64,000 nt of DNA. Source: Synchiropus splendidus (taxonomy: Eukaryota > Chordata > Actinopteri > Syngnathiformes > Callionymidae). A program made the position numbers and the translations under genes. The stretch spans positions 29,474,937 to 29,538,936 of the forward strand of contig NC_071334.1 in NCBI RefSeq assembly GCF_027744825.2, written 5' to 3'. Shown piece by piece: positions 59,276 to 64,000 of the stretch (position 1 is the stretch's first letter; the number at the start of each line of letters is the position of its first letter). A model generated the notes under the pieces. It made no database searches and had not been told where the DNA came from. It saw nothing but the letters and a program-made list of their open reading frames with translations.

Positions 59276-59295
59276 AATGCACTCTGGGAAATTGA
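59276..59295 (-). promoter_or_regulatory. ZNF143/Staf-like site upstream of PEMT
   Basis: On the minus strand the segment reads CAATTTCCCAGAGTGCATT, close to the ZNF143 (SBS) core TTCCCAGnATGC with one mismatch. It lies about 150 bp before the PEMT start codon, in the orientation of transcription and in a TATA-less, locally CpG-containing region. ZNF143 sites are common at promoters of this type. Confidence 0.4.
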
Positions 59296-61537
59296 GTCCA
59301 TGTGGAGGAAGCTCGCGCCAACTCGCACGTTCGATCGATTAGTTTCAGTTCAGTTGTTGAAAGGGTTTAACGACGTAGATTCTACGTGGGGTTTGCATTC
59401 TTTTTTCCTCCGTTTTATTGAATCGTTTCACATACGACAAATAAAATTTGAAAATAATAATCATATGAGTCTAAATGATTCTAGTTACATTAGGTGTGCA
59501 ACTATTCTTTTAAAATAGTGTAATTCAACTCAGAGTTGTTGAGTCTGTACATGTTGCATGACAATATTAGTCAAAGAATGTGTAAATTATGTGATCTACA
59601 TCCATCTAACATCTATTCCTTCTTTTTTTTACACAACAAAAATGCAAATCTGTATTGCTTTTATTTTCCTCACGAATATAGCCATGACTACGGACGGGCT
59701 GTAAATAAAATTAGCCATGACTTCCTGTAGTTCCGTCCACGCCATCCCTACTCGCTCATCTCCCCTCGCGGTTTCCCTGCTGTTTGTTTGGAGCGAGCTG
59801 TTAACAAGATGCCACATGTGGAGACAGAGCTGTACTGATCCTGAGCATGCATAAAGTCTGGTCATCAGTCTGAGAGCTGCAGTAGCCCAGACCTCCATCG
59901 TGCCCAAATAAAAGGAGCATGACACTCAGCCAGCATGTAAAGATTATTCCCTGTTATTTTCTGTTCTGCTTGTAGTACTGCCTCTCCACACAGCTTGTTT
60001 CCTTAGTGTGAACATTGCATTAAATATTGTGACTCACTCATTTTTCCATACAGACAAGCTTCTTCCCACAATTTTTTCAGTACATAAATAGAAAAAAAAA
60101 GTGTTGCATAACAAAATTTCATTGACAGAAATGAGTCATTGCGGGTACACAAACATGTTGTAATTCATATCCTGGTTTGTGAGGAGCAAACAATAAATGT
60201 TTCAGTGAAACTAGTCAATCAAAAACACTGCCCCTAAGAGGTTTAACAGTATCATCAATGTGGAACTTCTAAAAAATGATACAGCACCTCTTATTTAAAT
60301 TGTGTATGTAAATAAAGTGTAAGTCGTTGCTGCTTAAAAGGTTCATTACATTCAGTTTTCTTCATTAAATCACAGCAAAATCTTCAGCACTGGCAGGTGG
60401 CCAAAAATGTGGCAGATATGCAAACATGGGATGTGAAACATGCCTATGAAAGCAGTCGGGCTCCATAATTTAATTTTCTTTCTCTGCTGTTTACGGTTCC
60501 AAAAACTCAGAGCGGAGCACCGGAGCAACAACAACAATCCTCACACCAACTTTCCCACAGTCTCCACAGCTGACACAGAAGTTGATCTGTCCCTACCATG
60601 TGTCTTTACCCGCTGACTAAACGTTCAGATTATATTGATTTTATAGCAGGCAGAGATCCTCTCTGTTATGATTGAAATCAATTGAATCTGTCTTCTGGAT
60701 CCTCACCTGAACAAAGAGATGATTTCTGACAGCTGAAACCTCCTCAGACAGTCAACAGGGTCATAGAAAGACCCAGAGTGCAAACCAAGCCTCACAGATG
60801 GAGCAGTTGTTAGTGTGCTTTGGATGTTTCAATCACTTGGCTACGGAATTATATTTACAGGGATTTCATTCAGCACTGACTGGCTTTGCCTGATGTAATG
60901 GGAAAAGGAGAGCAGCAAGTGTCATAGAAGTCAAATTTAAAACTTTTGTACTTAATAAATAATAAGTAATAAAATCTTTGATTATTATATATTTTGGACT
61001 TTTTACTTTCTGGACTTTTTCTCCTGTACCCTGTATTTGTCTCTGTTTTTGGATACCTGCACTGTCTTCCAAAAAGGTGTAGCTCACCTTCTGTCCTCAA
61101 CTATTGGGCAATATCCCAATAAACTTCATTTCACATAATGCCTGTGTTGTTTTATCTTTCAATTCTGCTACTGGGTGTCCACCAATCTCTGAGCCATCAC
61201 AGCCTTCTTTGAGTCTTTTGTCTTTTGCATTCTACATCCTCTACACTTACATGCTAATGACATTTCCCCCCTCAACTCAGCATAATAGTTAGGGTGTATT
61301 TCCCCTGTTTGAGAATCGCAGAATGAGTTTGGGGCAGTTCAGCATGTGTTTAAGTCATTGACGTTGACGTAACACTTTCGTAGAGTAGCACGAGGACTGG
61401 TTCACACAGTAAGTCATGTGTAGAAAGTATTTTAACTGCTGTATTAAAGGTGCATAATTGGTCAATGTATTTTTTTGTCATGCATGTATGGTGATCAACG
61501 TCACGTGAAAAAAAAAATCAGCCCTGTTGGATTATAT
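59296..61537. other. PEMT upstream region, no gene recognised
   Basis: No supported gene. The 178-codon plus-strand frame at 58982-59518 runs antisense through PEMT exon 1 and is treated as a shadow. A partial open frame at 59629-59925 (-) shows no motif. Confidence 0.6.
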
Positions 61538-61930
61538 CGGTGCTTCTCAATTATTTTCTAGTGCCCCCCCCCCAGGAAGAAGTAAACGTTTCACATCACC
61601 CAGCTCTCTGCCACCTCTGTACAGTTCATTTGTTTATTAAATTATCATAAAGTACACCTCTGCATAACTTTGTGTCTTTGTTAACATTAAAGAAAAGAAA
61701 AAAGAAAGTAATATACATATATATTACAATAAAGAATCGTTTTATTAACATTGTTTTTTTGTCTGTAACAGAAAAGACTTAAAGTCAATCAATTTGCCTG
61801 AAGTAAAAAAAAAAAATCATGAGTGGATGTGCAAATACACTTCATTCTAGCACAGCAAAAGAGTATATTTCGAGGTCACATGCCCCTCACCCCCTGCATC
61901 GCTCCATGCCCCACTATATGAGAAGGACTG
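61538..61930. mobile_element. hAT-type MITE with 8-bp target-site duplication
   Basis: The ends are imperfect terminal inverted repeats: CGGTGCTTCTCA at the left, and CAGTCCTTCTCA as the reverse complement of the right end. Flanks are GATTATAT (61530-61537) and GATTGTAT (61931-61938), an 8-bp duplication with one mismatch, as expected for hAT elements. A C-run (61564-61574) follows the left end, as in known fish hAT MITEs. There is no coding capacity. Confidence 0.7.
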
Positions 61931-61943
61931 GATTGTATACATA

Positions 61944-62085
61944 TACTATATATATATATATATATAAATATATATATAGGACAGTACAGTACAGTACACT
62001 TGTACTATACTACTACTATGATGACGACTACTACAACGACAACAATGACAACTACTACTATTATGACGACTACTACTGCTGCTGA
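61944..62085. repeat. (TA)n tract followed by degenerate trinucleotide tract
   Basis: AT dinucleotides (about 61944-61976) are followed by GTACA units, then imperfect ACT/GAC/AAC triplets to about 62085. It adjoins the right target-site duplication of the hAT MITE. Confidence 0.85.
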
Positions 62086-62089
62086 TAAC

Positions 62090-64000
62090 CTTCATTAACC
62101 CTTAAGGAGGGTCAAGTCAACAATGACGACACTTGTTTATCGGCGGCTGTTGTTGTGATCTCACTGCCTGGAAGTTCACCACACATCGTGGGACTCGTTG
62201 ATCTCTGCGGTGCAGATTGTTGCCCTGGACACGGATAAGCAAAGCAAATATGTCTGAGGAAACTACCGTGTGATTATTTGGTTGTACTAATCACTGCCTC
62301 GAACATCAAATATGCGTTTATGAATGGCAATCGACACAGATCACTACAGTACAGCTGGTCCATTGAGTTGACAGGAGCATGTGTTGGGGGTAATTTGGTT
62401 TAGCAGAGGACAGGATGCCCCCTAGCTTACAGTAAGAGCAGCTGACGCAGCTCTGCACTTGTCACCAAGATGTTCCGATACTACACGCTGCACAGCGTCT
62501 AGCTGTGGACACAAACATCATTAGGTCATGTCGGTAATGTATGTTGTCTTGGTCGGGACGTAAACAAAAGATGTATTCATGTGGACTTCCAAACCATTAC
62601 GCTGACGTAGGAGCTACGCTTGATGTCATTATCCAATCATTACTGTTCTGTACTTTGAAAGTAAGAAGCTATTTCATAATTTAATTACAATCCTTCAAAT
62701 GAAATTCTTGGCCCCGGTCCACACTCTGAAAAGGATTTGACACAAGGCCTTGCTCCGTACTGCTTCAAGCTTGAAATATAATATTTTATTGCCATTACTT
62801 AAAAAAAATCCACAATATTCATTTCATAAAAAGATATCACCATAAAAAATGTCAATTCTAATGAGACTCAGTTTTCAGTTTCTCATCAAGGGCCTTAGCA
62901 GATAGTCACCGAAAGCACCATTCTTGATTTTATCATGTTCTTGTCCTATTCGAAGCCACGCTGGGTGTTTGAATTGTGAGAAACTTTCACTGTCTTGACT
63001 GTTTGAGCAGCTGCATATAACACGACGTCCTGTTGTTACCATGGCCCTTTTACACAGTCTTGCCGACCAACTCACCCTCACCCTAAAACCACTCACTGTT
63101 TTCTCAAAGTCTGAGCCCTTTAAGTTTTAGTTTTGACCCTGACAATTGATGGACAAGAGTCCTCTACGACTTCCTCCATCTCCGCAAAACTGCTTGTGTT
63201 TGTCTTCCTCCTGAGTCGAGGGCAGCTGACTGATGAATGTGGAGCTGCAAAAGAAAGTAATTGAATAAAAGTCCAAAATAGAGTTAAATGAATATTTAAT
63301 GACTGAAAACGTCATGTGCATTATTGCTGCCTACGCCTCTCCAAACCCCCTAACCTCGCCTCTATTTATCCCTAATTTCCACTTCTCTCATCTGTCGTCA
63401 TTCCGTCCGGCTCCTGCTTCCCCCGATTCAGCTGCGCGGCGTAAATGAGGCGAGCTAAATCCGTACTCCATTTGTAAACAAAGTGTCACCTTCTTATTAT
63501 GGATCGATAGCGCTGATGGCCGCCGCGTGACTGCCGCAGCACTTGGACGGTAAATGGTGATGACCGATGGCTTCTGCAGACGAGTCATTCTCACGTGGGA
63601 ACATTAGCTCAGATTAACTGTGTAGATCATTTTTGAAATAGCCTGTGCCATCAAATTGCAACCGGAATCTAATGTATCAGACTGCTTCATATTTAGTCTG
63701 GTTTGATCATGTTTGAACAGCTTAAAAAAAGCAGATTTACACTTGTAGAAGATCATGCAAAGTTACTTGGGTTTGTTTTGTTGTTGCTACCTCTGCCAAG
63801 GGGGTTACGTTGATGGATTGGATTGGAAATTTATTGTATAGGGACAACCAGAACTTAATGCACAAGTCTGTGTACATAGTTGAGAAAAGTGTATTACAAA
63901 AGCCTTGGCATTGTTCCGATTCCTGCTTCGCCTGGACTTCATTCATCGTGAGGAGCATCCTGAGGGTTATATCTTGCATTTAGCTCTATCATTTCACGGG
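62090..64000. other. Right edge, no gene recognised
   Basis: Apart from the CpG-rich element at 63396-63598 nothing is supported. RAI1, the next mammalian neighbour as I recall, is not seen within the window. Confidence 0.6.
63396..63598. promoter_or_regulatory. CpG-rich, conserved-looking element 4.3 kb upstream of PEMT
   Basis: About 19 CpGs fall in 200 bp, along with GC-balanced unique sequence and factor-like sites: GGATCGATAG (Onecut/CUX-like ATCGAT) and CACGTG-like TCACGTGGG. It has no good coding potential and resembles vertebrate conserved non-coding elements. Inference only. Confidence 0.3.

Noticed and set aside
58982..59518. 178-codon plus-strand ORF over PEMT exon 1 and promoter
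   Set aside because: It is antisense to PEMT exon 1 and shows no domain; the minus-strand exon explains conservation there. Transcript data would be needed to revive it.

Overview
The window looks like nuclear DNA of a teleost fish. It is AT-rich and intron-rich, with long (TA)n tracts and remnants of typical fish repeats: L1/Tx1-like, L2-like and RTE-like LINEs, a Penelope-like element, a DIRS element and hAT-type DNA elements. The species cannot be told from the sequence alone. There are no bacterial, plasmid or phage features.

Two protein-coding genes can be supported, both on the minus strand. RASD1 (dexamethasone-induced Ras-like GTPase) has two coding exons, 20285-20814 and 20902-21172, joined across an 87-bp intron, and encodes 266 aa ending in a CAAX box. 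PEMT (phosphatidylethanolamine N-methyltransferase) has seven coding exons between 59129 and 26680. They join with GT-AG introns and compatible phases into exactly 237 codons (236 aa plus stop). PEMT therefore spans about 32 kb, half the window. RASD1 lies just downstream of PEMT on the same strand, the arrangement I recall at human 17p11.2. The proteins act in separate processes: G-protein and transcription signalling for RASD1, ER/MAM phosphatidylcholine synthesis for PEMT.

Layout: 1-4640, intergenic with degraded repeats and a (TA)n tract. 4645-6750, an L1/Tx1-like LINE 3' end split by a nested 1.34-kb DIRS-type element that keeps both inverted terminal repeats, an internal complementary region and a gag-like ORF. 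6770-19850, intergenic, with microsatellites and DNA-transposon scraps. 19849-21321, RASD1 with candidate polyA signal, TATA-like box and GC box/CRE-like site. 21330-26420, intergenic, with a CpG-rich patch near 24.9-25.1 kb. 26423-59129, PEMT, whose introns hold L2-like and RTE-like LINE fragments, a Penelope-like remnant with a hammerhead-like motif, and several MITE-like elements. 59130-64000, PEMT upstream region with a ZNF143-like site, a hAT MITE with a near-perfect 8-bp target-site duplication, and a CpG-rich conserved-looking patch near 63.4-63.6 kb.

The most interesting observations are the complete DIRS-type architecture in a gag-only deletion derivative, the Penelope fragment whose hammerhead-like core has lost its G8, changes in PEMT at both motifs reported to bind S-adenosylmethionine, and five perfect TGACGTCA palindromes.
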